Shown here piece after piece: positions 35,108-43,935 of a stretch of DNA of 64,000 nt. The notes beneath the pieces were generated by a model, which saw nothing but the letters and a program-made list of their open reading frames with translations, searched no databases and was not told where the DNA came from. A program made the position numbers and the translations under genes. Where the stretch lies: NCBI GenBank assembly GCA_022450045.1, contig JAKURD010000001.1:124001-188000 (forward strand). Reading direction: 5' to 3'. The stretch is from Gracilimonas sp. (GTDB lineage: Bacteria; Bacteroidota; Rhodothermia; Balneolales; Balneolaceae). Within the stretch, counting starts at the first letter, position 1, and each line of letters opens with the position of its first letter.

Positions 35108-36622
35108 TTAAAAGTGAAACTGGAGAGTAGCGGCTGCTGCTCCTGTTATCTGGGGCTGTTCAATTAAAGAATTCGGACTGAAGATGCCTGCGAGCGAGAG
35201 ATCCCATTTTTTGGTCTCTACCGCCATTCCGATACTCAGAAATTCGGGTCTTTGGGCTTCAAACTGAACGCCACCTCGCAGAGGTAAGAAATTGAGTGGC
35301 CTGAGTTCCATTCCAAAGGAAGATATAAGTTTGGTTGAATTAAAGGCATTGTTGGTGAGTCCAACACTTACATCTCCCATAAGCTTGAGCCGATTGATCT
35401 CTATCAAAGCTCCACCGTGTAAAGCCATAGGAAGGAGCGAGGCAAACGAGCTTTGGTTGAGAGAATTTCTGGTAAAGGGATTGTCCTCTCCAAATTGTTC
35501 AATGAAACTAATGTATTGACCTCTCGAACCTATAAAAGCTTCACCAGCAATGTTAGTTGGCAAATTGGTTACAAGGGTGGTATCCGGAGAGGAGGAAAGG
35601 GAGACTTCATCATTATTGTAGGAGATAAAACCTATATCTGTCATAGAAAATGAAAGTCTCAGTGAACGGCGGGTTGGCTGACCATCTCGCTGGATGGCAG
35701 AAAGATCTTTACCCAATGTAAGCAGGTAAGTGACTCCAATATCAAGTCCGGCACCAATTCCATTTATATTGAATGAGGTTGTAGAGAAAGACCGTGCGTT
35801 GGCCTGATTGATGGGGGTACCCCTTAAATATGAAAGAGTAGAGGTTCCAAATTCTCCGGTAGCATTGTATGTAAAATTCTGCACTCTTTCTGTGGCTGAA
35901 TTACCTTCTAATTCCCTGTAGGTGTTGTTCCATTCTGCATTTTGATATCCGGTTCCTATGATCAATTTCGGAGCTATCCCAATAATAAAATTATCAAGTT
36001 TTGATGTGAGTCCCGTTAAAAACTGAAAGGATTCAGCATATCCAAAAGAGATCTCATGCAAACTCTGATATCGGTGGATGAGCGACCGGTCCAGGAGAAG
36101 TTCATCATCGGATGTTTGCTTGAAAGAATCGCTGTACCAACCCTGGCCTACTCTGAACCTTGAGGAAGTACGGGTACGCAAAGCGATGGAAAAAGCCCGG
36201 TCGTTTTTGAGCCATTTCATACCTATTAAAGTGGCATCATATCTGAATTTGTTATCAGAAAGGGTAGCTTCTTGCGGATAGTTGGAATCTATGATCTCGA
36301 TCTGATCTGTTCCGGAAATCGAAGTTTGTCCCGGGGTGTAAAGCTCAAAATAGTTTTTGGCATTTTGAAACTGTGTGGACAGGTCGCCATAATTTTGAGT
36401 ACCATCTAAATACAGACCGATGACACCAACTCCGAAGGAGAAATTTCCCGATTTGTCCTGAATCAGCAAATTAGCAGGATTATAAAAATTAGCATTATAA
36501 TTGGTGATATAGGTACTTCCGCCACCGCCGAGCGCCATATTTCGGGGGGTTAGAACGGGTTGTGCAACGCTTTCCAAAACGCACACCAGTACAAAAAGCA
36601 GAATTAATGATACCTGCTGCAT
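35108..36622 (-). CDS. Exported outer-membrane-type protein (DUF5723-like)
   Basis: A 504-aa protein with a cleavable signal peptide ending ESVAQ (about residue 21). The mature start, TPRNMALGGGGSTYITNYNANFYNPANL, is the feature seen in FadL-like and DUF5723 outer-membrane beta-barrel proteins of Bacteroidota. The rest consists of alternating strands, and the C-terminus ends in an aromatic strand (AAATLQFHF), as expected for BAM-inserted barrels. Substrate and role unknown. ATG at 36622 is chosen over the TTG one codon earlier. It lies 25 bp after the UvrD-type helicase stop, but a functional link is unlikely. Confidence 0.72.
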   Translation of the reverse strand: MQQVSLILLFVLVCVLESVAQPVLTPRNMALGGGGSTYITNYNANFYNPANLLIQDKSGNFSFGVGVIGLYLDGTQNYGDLSTQFQNAKNYFELYTPGQTSISGTDQIEIIDSNYPQEATLSDNKFRYDATLIGMKWLKNDRAFSIALRTRTSSRFRVGQGWYSDSFKQTSDDELLLDRSLIHRYQSLHEISFGYAESFQFLTGLTSKLDNFIIGIAPKLIIGTGYQNAEWNNTYRELEGNSATERVQNFTYNATGEFGTSTLSYLRGTPINQANARSFSTTSFNINGIGAGLDIGVTYLLTLGKDLSAIQRDGQPTRRSLRLSFSMTDIGFISYNNDEVSLSSSPDTTLVTNLPTNIAGEAFIGSRGQYISFIEQFGEDNPFTRNSLNQSSFASLLPMALHGGALIEINRLKLMGDVSVGLTNNAFNSTKLISSFGMELRPLNFLPLRGGVQFEAQRPEFLSIGMAVETKKWDLSLAGIFSPNSLIEQPQITGAAAATLQFHF

Positions 36623-36647
36623 CAAAAGATACCTTCCAAATTTTTAT

Positions 36648-38933
36648 CTAATCAATTACCTGTAACGGAGCCGCCCGTAGCATTAGTTTTTTTTGACCAC
36701 GGTTCTTGAAAAATACAACAACTTTGGCATCTGTTCCTACTCCACTTCGGGAGATGATCTTTCCGGGGCCAAATTTGGTGTGAACGACTTTTGTCCCAAC
36801 CTGAAAAGGATCTTCGCCATCTTCATAATCATATTGAATAGTCGCTGATGGAGACTTATAAGTCTTTTTGGTGTGAGATTTTTTCCAGTCGTAGTCCACT
36901 TCATAATCAGAGTTATCGGATGATCTGTTTTCAAAGCGATCTTTTTTCTGTGTGATAGTGGCACCTGTCTCAGTCTGAACAACCCCGGCATCCACTTCAT
37001 CCAAAAACCGGGACCGGGCCTGCCTGGTTTCTTCACCAAATTTAAACCGGCTCCGGCAATGACTGAAATACAAACGTTCCTCAGCCCGGGTAATTGCCAC
37101 ATAAAATAATCTGCGTTCTTCTTCAATATCCACATCAAAATTATCACGTGCCCCCATAGGGAATAGGTTTTCTTCGAGCCCCACAATAAAGACCACCGGG
37201 AATTCAAGCCCTTTTGATGCATGAACCGTCATCAGGGTGATCGCGGGTTTATCCTCATCAAATTTATCGGCATCTGTGATAAGGCTTATTTCCTGAAGGA
37301 ATGCACTGAGTGAGGGGTTTGCTTTCCCTTTTGAGTAATAAGAGATGGCATTCTGCAATTCAATGATGTTATCTCTCCGCATCATCGATTCATGAGAATT
37401 CTCCTCAACCAGAGCTTTCATATAGCCTGACTGTTCCAGTATCGCTTTTGTAATATTTACCAGCGATTCTCCATTCTCAAGATCATCCCGCAGCCGATCG
37501 ATCATATTCACAAATTCACGAACCCGGGCCTTTGCAGGCTTATAGACATCCAGATCTTCCACATGCTGAATGATACTCCACATCGATCGCCCTTCAGACC
37601 GAGCCTGTTTTAAAATGTCCTGAATCGATTTATTTCCAATCCCTCTGGATGGTTCATTGATGATCCGAAGGAGGTTAGTCTCATCATGGGGATTCACCAG
37701 CAGCGTCAAATAAGCAAGTACGTCTTTGATCTCTTTCCGCTGATAGAAGGAAAGGCCGCCGACCAATTGATACGTGAGGTCTTTACGTCTCAATGCTTCC
37801 TCAAAAACCCGCGACTGATAGTTGGTGCGATACAAGATGGCAAACTCATTATTTTGGTAGCCTTGCTGTATCTTAAGATTCTGAATGTGACTGGCTACCC
37901 GATTGGCCTCATCCCGCTCATCAAAGTTTTCGAGTACGGTGATTCTTTCCCCATAATTCTGTTCGGTCCATAAGGTCTTTTCAAGTTGCTTGGTATTTTG
38001 CTTGATGATGGAGTCAGCGCACTGCAGGATGGCTTTTGTGGAGCGATAGTTTTGTTCTAAGGGAACCTGAGTAGCATTCTCGTAATCTTCCTTGAAGTTT
38101 AGAATGTTGGAAATATCCGCTCCGCGGAAGGAATAGATACTCTGGGCATCATCGCCAACCACGCAAATATTCCGGTATTTGTCGGCCAGCATCTTGGTTA
38201 CTTTATACTGAGCATGATTGGTATCCTGGTACTCATCAATTAGAATATATTTGAACCGATCTTGGTACTTCTCCAGGATATTCGGATGTTCCTGAAATAA
38301 CTCGATCGGCTTCACCAGCAGATCATCAAAATCCATGGAATTGCTTTGCTTCAGCCGCTTATTATAGATCTTATACACCCGGGCAGTGATATCATCAAGG
38401 GTACTGCTTACAAACTTTTCCTGGTAGGTATCGGCTTGTATCAGCTGATTTTTGGAATCACTGATCTTATTGTGGATGGTCTTTGGCTTGATCTCTTTGG
38501 GATCAAAATTCAGTTCCTGCAGGATCTGTTTAACAACGGTCTGCGAATCATTGGAATCATAGATCGTAAAGTCAGAGCCAAAACCGATCTTATCAGCTTC
38601 AAATCTAAGGATCTTTGAAAATATAGAGTGAAAGGTGCCCATCCATAGCTTCTTTCCCTTATCACCGATCAGGTTCTGGATTCGGTCTTTCATCTCCCTT
38701 GCGGCTTTGTTGGTGAAAGTCAGCGCAAGGATCTGTTCCGGTGCTGCTTTAAACTGTTGTAACAAATACGCAATGCGATAGGTGAGCACCCGAGTTTTTC
38801 CTGAACCGGCTCCGGCTACGATCAGCAAGGGACCATCGGTATGCATCACAGCCTGTTTTTGCTGATCATTTAAGCCTGATAGAAAATCAGGGCGGCCCTT
38901 GGGTTCTTCAGATGGTAGTGAAAATGTTTTCAT
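36648..38933 (-). CDS. pcrA: UvrD/PcrA-type superfamily 1 DNA helicase
   Basis: A 761-aa 3'-5' helicase with the SF1 motifs in order: motif I GAGSGKTRVLTYRIAYLL, LTFTNKAAREMKDRI, IDEYQDTNHAQY, VVGDDAQSIYSFRGA, EQNYRST, LMTVHASKGLEF and YVAITRAEERLYFS. The C-terminal extension has the PcrA-type Tudor-like end (VVHTKFGPGKIISRSG). It works in nucleotide excision repair, mismatch repair or replication-fork clearance. UvrD versus PcrA cannot be separated by sequence alone here. Monocistronic or first of two. Confidence 0.92.
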   Translation of the reverse strand: MKTFSLPSEEPKGRPDFLSGLNDQQKQAVMHTDGPLLIVAGAGSGKTRVLTYRIAYLLQQFKAAPEQILALTFTNKAAREMKDRIQNLIGDKGKKLWMGTFHSIFSKILRFEADKIGFGSDFTIYDSNDSQTVVKQILQELNFDPKEIKPKTIHNKISDSKNQLIQADTYQEKFVSSTLDDITARVYKIYNKRLKQSNSMDFDDLLVKPIELFQEHPNILEKYQDRFKYILIDEYQDTNHAQYKVTKMLADKYRNICVVGDDAQSIYSFRGADISNILNFKEDYENATQVPLEQNYRSTKAILQCADSIIKQNTKQLEKTLWTEQNYGERITVLENFDERDEANRVASHIQNLKIQQGYQNNEFAILYRTNYQSRVFEEALRRKDLTYQLVGGLSFYQRKEIKDVLAYLTLLVNPHDETNLLRIINEPSRGIGNKSIQDILKQARSEGRSMWSIIQHVEDLDVYKPAKARVREFVNMIDRLRDDLENGESLVNITKAILEQSGYMKALVEENSHESMMRRDNIIELQNAISYYSKGKANPSLSAFLQEISLITDADKFDEDKPAITLMTVHASKGLEFPVVFIVGLEENLFPMGARDNFDVDIEEERRLFYVAITRAEERLYFSHCRSRFKFGEETRQARSRFLDEVDAGVVQTETGATITQKKDRFENRSSDNSDYEVDYDWKKSHTKKTYKSPSATIQYDYEDGEDPFQVGTKVVHTKFGPGKIISRSGVGTDAKVVVFFKNRGQKKLMLRAAPLQVID

Positions 38934-38943
38934 AATAATTATA

Positions 38944-39021
38944 AACCACGGAGGGTACAGAGTTTCGCGGAGTTATTTTAAATCAAAAGATCTCTGTGTT
39001 CCTCAGTGAACTCTATGGTTA
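38944..39021. repeat. Empty ACCAC(A/G)GA inverted-repeat element (R3)
   Basis: AACCACGGAGGGTACAGAG on the left and, inverted, TAACCATAGAGTTCACTGAG on the right; the middle carries GATCTCTGTG. The ends match those of the element holding the GxxExxY gene at 43427-43932, but here only about 78 bp lie between the outer ends and there is no gene, so it resembles a MITE-like empty version. Confidence 0.6.
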
Positions 39022-39167
39022 GTCTTCAAAATCTTTGATTATTCTTTGGTTTTATTTTCTGCGATGAGATGATGATAGTTTTATAAAACAATTCTGGACA
39101 AAATGGTTTTTTTTGTAAGTGATTATCCTTTAGGACAAACAAACTCTTAAAGATAGGGAGCTAAATC

Positions 39168-39392
39168 ATGAAAAAAATAAATATTATTACAAGCGTACTG
39201 TTTGTTTTTGCACTTTTTATGTTTTTGAACTTTAGTTATAGTAGTGAAAACAATGAGATGTCTTTTAGTGGAGAAAGTGTTTGTGCGCAAACAGGAACAT
39301 GTGCATGGAGTCCACCAGATAATTGCTACGTAAATGGAGAAAAAGATCCAGGTAGAAAATGGGTAGATGGTTCGCCCGTAATAGAAGAATAA
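39168..39392 (+). CDS. NVEALA-like small exported peptide (74 aa)
   Basis: A 74-residue product with an N-terminal signal or membrane segment (MKKINIITSVLFVFALFMF, about residues 1-22) and a polar mature part carrying three cysteines in CAQTGTCAWSPPDNC, then a Gly/Asp/Trp-rich end. This layout recalls the NVEALA family of Bacteroidota, small exported Cys-containing proteins usually next to a TolB/6-bladed beta-propeller gene, as here. Their function is unknown. The gene is followed after 23 bp by a strong terminator before the propeller gene. Base composition is much more A+T-rich than the flanks, suggesting transfer. Confidence 0.6.
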   Translation: MKKINIITSVLFVFALFMFLNFSYSSENNEMSFSGESVCAQTGTCAWSPPDNCYVNGEKDPGRKWVDGSPVIEE

Positions 39393-39415
39393 AATACGAC
39401 TTAACAATAATTTCT

Positions 39416-39446
39416 AAAGAAGATTCAAAATTGAATCTTCTTTTTT
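39416..39446 (+). terminator. Intrinsic terminator between peptide and propeller genes
   Basis: AAAGAAGATTCAA and TTGAATCTTCTTT form a perfect stem around a very short loop, followed by a T-run to 39446. It ends 34 bp before the ATG of the propeller gene, so most peptide transcripts should stop here. Read-through or a second promoter would supply the lower-abundance partner. Confidence 0.85.
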
Positions 39447-39480
39447 AATTTAAAAAAAATTTATCAAAAAAGAATTTACA

Positions 39481-40647
39481 ATGAATAAGAGAATTCTTTA
39501 CATAATTTTTTTTGTTTTTATAGTGGCAGTTTCTTTCTCATTCTTTTTTGATGACCAGCCTCGCAACGAGCATCAGATTTTCTCGAATGTGGATTTGATA
39601 GAGATGATATCTCCGTATCCGTCTTTTTCGAAAATGGATACGGTTATTAAAAGTTATGAAAATGTAACAACCGATGTAATATATAGTTTTAAGGACATTG
39701 TTTTTACAAACCTTATATCTGATTTCTTTGTAAATAAAAATAGTTTATATCTTTTAGCCCGTGGGGCTGAGCATCCTATCCATCAACTGATTTTCGATGA
39801 AAAAAATATTCTTCAGCATATAGAATTTGGCGAGAGAGGAAAGGGGCCAAAAGAATTTTCTTTACCCGTATATTTTGGAATAGACACTGGAAACCAAAAT
39901 AATCTGTTGATCTTTGATCAAAATAATAGACGTATTAGTATTCTATCTCTTGACGAAGAAGATTCAATTGCTGTAAAAGAGCAATTTTTAACAGATTTTG
40001 ATTTAGGGAGTTTCTTTCTAAAGGATGATAAAATTTATGCCAATGGTGACTTTTTTGATGATAAAACAATAGTAATATTGGAAAAAAAAGTAAGGGAATT
40101 CAGACAGGTGGATGCCTTTAGAAACGCTCTTTTTAAAACTAAAAATACCAAATTTACTCCTGCCGTTTTGGTTCATCTTAATAGAAGTTCCGCAACTGTT
40201 CATCCGGATGCCCGGTTTTTGGCTAAAGGATATCTTTACACTCCTGTTATTCAAATTTATAACATTGAAGGTGATTTGTTGAAAGAATACAATTTTGATG
40301 AAGATTTTGATTTAAATTATGAAATAAAATATGATAACAGAGAGAACATTGATCGTTTTATTCGCACCAAAAACACAAAGTTTGCTTATTTATCGCTGGC
40401 AGCAAGTTCTGAGTATATCTATGCACTTTTTTCAGGAAGATCGGAAGCCTCTCAAAAAGAAAATGATGAAGCTTTTCAATATTTTTCGGGAAATCAGATT
40501 CATGTTTTAGATTGGTCGGGAAACATAATTAAAAAGGTTAAGCTTGACGTAAATGTGAATCGAATATTTTTCGATAATCATTCTAACCGTCTTTATGGTA
40601 TCAAGTTATACGATGACTATTCGTTAATGAAATTTAATCCATTTTAA
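39481..40647 (+). CDS. TolB-like 6-bladed beta-propeller exported protein
   Basis: A 388-aa protein with an N-terminal membrane or signal segment (IIFFVFIVAVSFSFFF). The body has propeller-type strand repeats; the GERGKGPKEFSLPVYFG segment matches the GxGPGEF-type motif of the Bacteroidota 6-bladed beta-propeller/TolB-like family (PF15869 or pfam17170 type), and NNLLIFDQNNRRISILSL is another typical blade. Such proteins are often paired with NVEALA peptides; the role is unknown. It has low G+C and Lys/Asn/Phe-rich codons, unlike the flanking helicase and ValRS genes. It is convergent with valS. Confidence 0.75.
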   Translation: MNKRILYIIFFVFIVAVSFSFFFDDQPRNEHQIFSNVDLIEMISPYPSFSKMDTVIKSYENVTTDVIYSFKDIVFTNLISDFFVNKNSLYLLARGAEHPIHQLIFDEKNILQHIEFGERGKGPKEFSLPVYFGIDTGNQNNLLIFDQNNRRISILSLDEEDSIAVKEQFLTDFDLGSFFLKDDKIYANGDFFDDKTIVILEKKVREFRQVDAFRNALFKTKNTKFTPAVLVHLNRSSATVHPDARFLAKGYLYTPVIQIYNIEGDLLKEYNFDEDFDLNYEIKYDNRENIDRFIRTKNTKFAYLSLAASSEYIYALFSGRSEASQKENDEAFQYFSGNQIHVLDWSGNIIKKVKLDVNVNRIFFDNHSNRLYGIKLYDDYSLMKFNPF

Positions 40648-40735
40648 TTAAATCAGCGGGTTTTATATAGATTCTTTTTTTAGTATAAATGGAGATATTC
40701 TTGCAATCTTCAAGCCGGTATGTGGTCAAAGGGAA

Positions 40736-43420
40736 TCATGCAAAGTCCTTTAATTGCTCTCGAAGTTTTTTTAAGCTGATTTCTGTGTCGTCTTTCTTTT
40801 TTTTCTCTTTTTTAACTACCGACTCGGGTGCGTTATTAACAAAACCAGCATTGTTTAACTTGCCGGTTATTCCTTTCAAAAACCCTTCAAGTCGGTCGAT
40901 CTCTTTTTGAATGCGTTCTCGTTCCTTCTCAAAATCAATGAGCCCTTCCAGTGGTACATAAATCTCATTACCGGCTACCATTGAAGAAGAGTAAGCCTTA
41001 GGCTTTTCCACATCCGTTCCTACATCAAGACTTGAAATAGATTCTAATTTCTCCAGTACTATGCGGTTATCTAATATTGATGTTGCCGTTGCACTGTCTT
41101 TGGTATTGATAAGAACAGCTAATTCCTCTTTAGGGGATACATTCACTTCAGAGCGTATGTTTCTAAGCGACGACACCATTTCCTGCAGAACCGCAAAAGT
41201 TTGAACATCATTTTTATTCACCCTGGATTCATCCGCTTCCGGCCATTTCGTGATCAGTAACGCTTCTTCAGTGGAACGATCCTGAATATGCTGCCAGATT
41301 TCCTCACTGATGAACGGCATGAACGGGTGCAAAAGCTTCATTAGCTGCTCAAAAAAGCCAAGGGCAGTATTAAGTTTTTCTTTGGGAATATTCTGACCGT
41401 ACTCCTCCGGCTTAGCCAGTTCGATATACCAGTCGCAAAAATCATCCCAGATCAGGGAATACACCTTCTTGAGAGCGTCATTCAGCTTGTAGTTTTCGAA
41501 ATCGCTGTTGACACCATGTATTGTTTCCTGGATACGGGCCGACATCCATCGGTCTGAAATATCATCTTCGTTGATCTCAAGAGTGGGCTTGTACTCTGTA
41601 CCGTCTTCCATGTTCATGGTCAGGAAGCGAAAGGCGTTCCATATCTTGTTACAGAAATTCCGTCCCTGCTCACAAAGCTTTTCGTCGAAGGGGAGGTCGT
41701 TACCGGCCGGAGTGGCGAATAGCATACCCATACGGATGCCATCGGCTCCATATTTGCTGATCAGTTCAAGGGGATCAGGGGAGTTGCCAAGACTTTTGCT
41801 CATCTTCCGGCCCTTTTTATCCCGAACGATACCTGTGTAATATACATTTTCGAATGGTTTATCATCCATATACTCATACCCGGCAATGATCATGCGTGCC
41901 ACCCAAAAGAACATGATCTCAGGTGCTGTAACAAGGTCTTTGGTAGGGTAATAGTAGTCCAATTCCCTGTTTGGTTCGCGCTCCTTGTATTCACCGATGT
42001 ACTTTGGATCAAACACCGAAATGGGCCATAGCCATGATGAAAACCAGGTATCAAGAACATCTTCATCCTGCTTTATATTCTCAAATTTTAAGTTTTGAAT
42101 TTTGAATTTCTCGCGTGCTTCATCTTCGGTTTTGGCTACTACAAATTCGTCATCTTCATTATACCAGGCCGGAATGCGATGCCCCCACCAAAGTTGGCGT
42201 GAAATGCACCAATCACGCACATTCTCCATCCAGTGGCGGTAGGTATTTTTGAATTTTTTGGGGTGAAACTCAACCGTGTCATCCATTACGTTTTCGAGGG
42301 CGGGCTGAGCCAGTTCCTTCATGGAAACCCACCATTGTAATGAAAGCCGGGGCTCAATTACGGCATCGGTTCGCTCGGAATAGCCAACCTTGTTTTTATA
42401 GTCTTCCGTTTTGAGCAGCAGATTGGCTTCTTCCAGGTCTTTAGAGATTTGCTTGCGAACGTCAAACCGATCCATGCCGATATATAACTCGCCTTCTTCA
42501 CTCACTGTACCATCTTCATTTAGCATGTTGATGGTGGGCAAGTCATGCTTCTGCCCGATATTATAATCGTTTTCATCGTGTGCCGGAGTGATCTTCAGGC
42601 AGCCAGTACCAAATTCCATATCCACATAATCATCCTCGATGATCGGTACTTCGCGGTTTACCAACGGCACGATCACCTTTTTGCCTTTCAAATGCGTATA
42701 TCGCTCGTCATCAGGATGTATGCATACAGCCGTATCACCCAGCAAAGTCTCAGGCCGGGTAGTGGCGATGGTTACAAAATCATCTTCCCCCACAATCTTA
42801 TACTTGATGTGATACAGTTTGGAATTCACTTCCTTGTGAATTACTTCTTCATCACTCAAAGCGGTTTTAGCAACGGGATCCCAGTTGATCATCCGCACGC
42901 CGCGATAGATTTTTCCTTTCTCAAACAGATCAATGAATACATCAATAACGCTTTCAGAGTACTCGGGATTCATAGTGAAATTGGTACGATCCCAATCACA
43001 GCTTGCACCTAATTTCTTAAGCTGCTCCAGGATGATGCCTCCGTGTTCGTGGGTCCACTCCCAGGCATGTTCCATAAATTCATCCCGACCCAGATCACTT
43101 TTTTTAATGCCTTTTTCACGAAGTCGGCGCACAACTTTAGCTTCCGTTGCAATGGAGGCATGATCGGTTCCGGGAACCCAGCATGCGTTGTAGCCTTGCA
43201 TCCGGGCTTGTCTCACCAACACATCCTGAATGGTGTTATTAAGCATATGCCCCATGTGCAGAACACCGGTCACATTGGGAGGGGGAATAACCACGGTAAA
43301 AGATTCTCGATTATCCGGAATGGAGTGAAAATAATTGTTTTCCATCCAATGGGCATACCATTTATCCTCAACTTTGGAGGCGTTGTATTGTGCGGGAATG
43401 TCTTTACTCAAATTAAACAT
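40736..43420 (-). CDS. valS: Valyl-tRNA synthetase
   Basis: A class I aminoacyl-tRNA synthetase of 894 aa from the ATG at 43420. HIGH is present as HMGH in PPPNVTGVLHMGHMLN and KMSKS as GRKMSKSLGNSPDP. The CP1 editing region (TTRPETLLGDTAVCIHP) and the C-terminal coiled coil that binds tRNA(Val) are complete. It charges tRNA(Val) and edits threonine. A GTG start 21 bp upstream would lie in the inverted repeat of the adjacent element, so the ATG is preferred; the family start is FNLSKDIPAQYNA. Confidence 0.97.
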   Translation of the reverse strand: MFNLSKDIPAQYNASKVEDKWYAHWMENNYFHSIPDNRESFTVVIPPPNVTGVLHMGHMLNNTIQDVLVRQARMQGYNACWVPGTDHASIATEAKVVRRLREKGIKKSDLGRDEFMEHAWEWTHEHGGIILEQLKKLGASCDWDRTNFTMNPEYSESVIDVFIDLFEKGKIYRGVRMINWDPVAKTALSDEEVIHKEVNSKLYHIKYKIVGEDDFVTIATTRPETLLGDTAVCIHPDDERYTHLKGKKVIVPLVNREVPIIEDDYVDMEFGTGCLKITPAHDENDYNIGQKHDLPTINMLNEDGTVSEEGELYIGMDRFDVRKQISKDLEEANLLLKTEDYKNKVGYSERTDAVIEPRLSLQWWVSMKELAQPALENVMDDTVEFHPKKFKNTYRHWMENVRDWCISRQLWWGHRIPAWYNEDDEFVVAKTEDEAREKFKIQNLKFENIKQDEDVLDTWFSSWLWPISVFDPKYIGEYKEREPNRELDYYYPTKDLVTAPEIMFFWVARMIIAGYEYMDDKPFENVYYTGIVRDKKGRKMSKSLGNSPDPLELISKYGADGIRMGMLFATPAGNDLPFDEKLCEQGRNFCNKIWNAFRFLTMNMEDGTEYKPTLEINEDDISDRWMSARIQETIHGVNSDFENYKLNDALKKVYSLIWDDFCDWYIELAKPEEYGQNIPKEKLNTALGFFEQLMKLLHPFMPFISEEIWQHIQDRSTEEALLITKWPEADESRVNKNDVQTFAVLQEMVSSLRNIRSEVNVSPKEELAVLINTKDSATATSILDNRIVLEKLESISSLDVGTDVEKPKAYSSSMVAGNEIYVPLEGLIDFEKERERIQKEIDRLEGFLKGITGKLNNAGFVNNAPESVVKKEKKKKDDTEISLKKLREQLKDFA

Positions 43421-43426
43421 ATTCTT

Positions 43427-43932
43427 AACCACGGAGGGCACAGAGGTGCACAGAGTGGTACATTTTCTAATTAATTACTCTTTTAATGCCTTTCTTCATT
43501 AATGAGACATTAAAGTTTAAAAGTAGTCCCAGTGGAAAATTACCGAGCTTTAAATAGCTTATTACTTGGGCAAAATGAACTTTATTAAGGCTTTCAACTG
43601 ATTTTAATTCAAGAACCAATCTCTTTTCAACTAAAAGATCGATTCTGTAACCACAATCAAGTTCCACTTCTTCAAATTTTATGGGAATTGGCTTTTCTTT
43701 TTCAACAGTTAAACCATCTTTTTTCAATACATAGAAAAGACACTCTTGATAAGCAGACTCAAGAAGCCCGGGGCCAAGTTCTTTATGAACCCGAATAGCT
43801 GATCCGATCACTTTATCTGTAAGCTCATCCAAAAGTATCATAAGAAATTTTAAAATAACGAAGGTCTCAGATGAATACAGAGTTAATATTATTTCTAAAT
43901 TTTCTCTGTGTCCCTCTGAGACCTCTGTGGTT
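43427..43932. mobile_element. Inverted-repeat element carrying the GxxExxY gene (R3)
   Basis: The left end AACCACGGAGGGCACAGAGG (43427-43446) and right end CTCTGTGTCCCTCTGAGAC to GGTT (43904-43932) are inverted copies of the same family. Between them lies only the GxxExxY gene and A+T-rich DNA. The 38.9-kb copy shows the same ends without a gene. The left end touches the 5' region of valS. Mobility is inferred, not demonstrated. Confidence 0.5.
43467..43841 (-). CDS. GxxExxY family protein
   Basis: A 124-aa protein of the TIGR04256 family: ELTDKVIGSAIRVHKELGPGLLESAYQE holds the GxxExxY motif (GLLESAY), followed by FEEVELDCGYRIDLLVEKRLVLELKSVE, a pattern like the PD-(D/E)xK nuclease core (Asp, then ExK). 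The family is widespread in Bacteroidota, Verrucomicrobia and Leptospira; its role is unknown, though nuclease activity is suggested by the fold. It lies within an inverted-repeat pair, unrelated to its neighbours valS and rsmB. Confidence 0.85.
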   Translation of the reverse strand: MILLDELTDKVIGSAIRVHKELGPGLLESAYQECLFYVLKKDGLTVEKEKPIPIKFEEVELDCGYRIDLLVEKRLVLELKSVESLNKVHFAQVISYLKLGNFPLGLLLNFNVSLMKKGIKRVIN

Positions 43933-43935
43933 AAA

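Noticed and set aside
42545..43474. Several plus-strand open frames of 76-155 codons
   Set aside because: All antisense to valS with no domain features.
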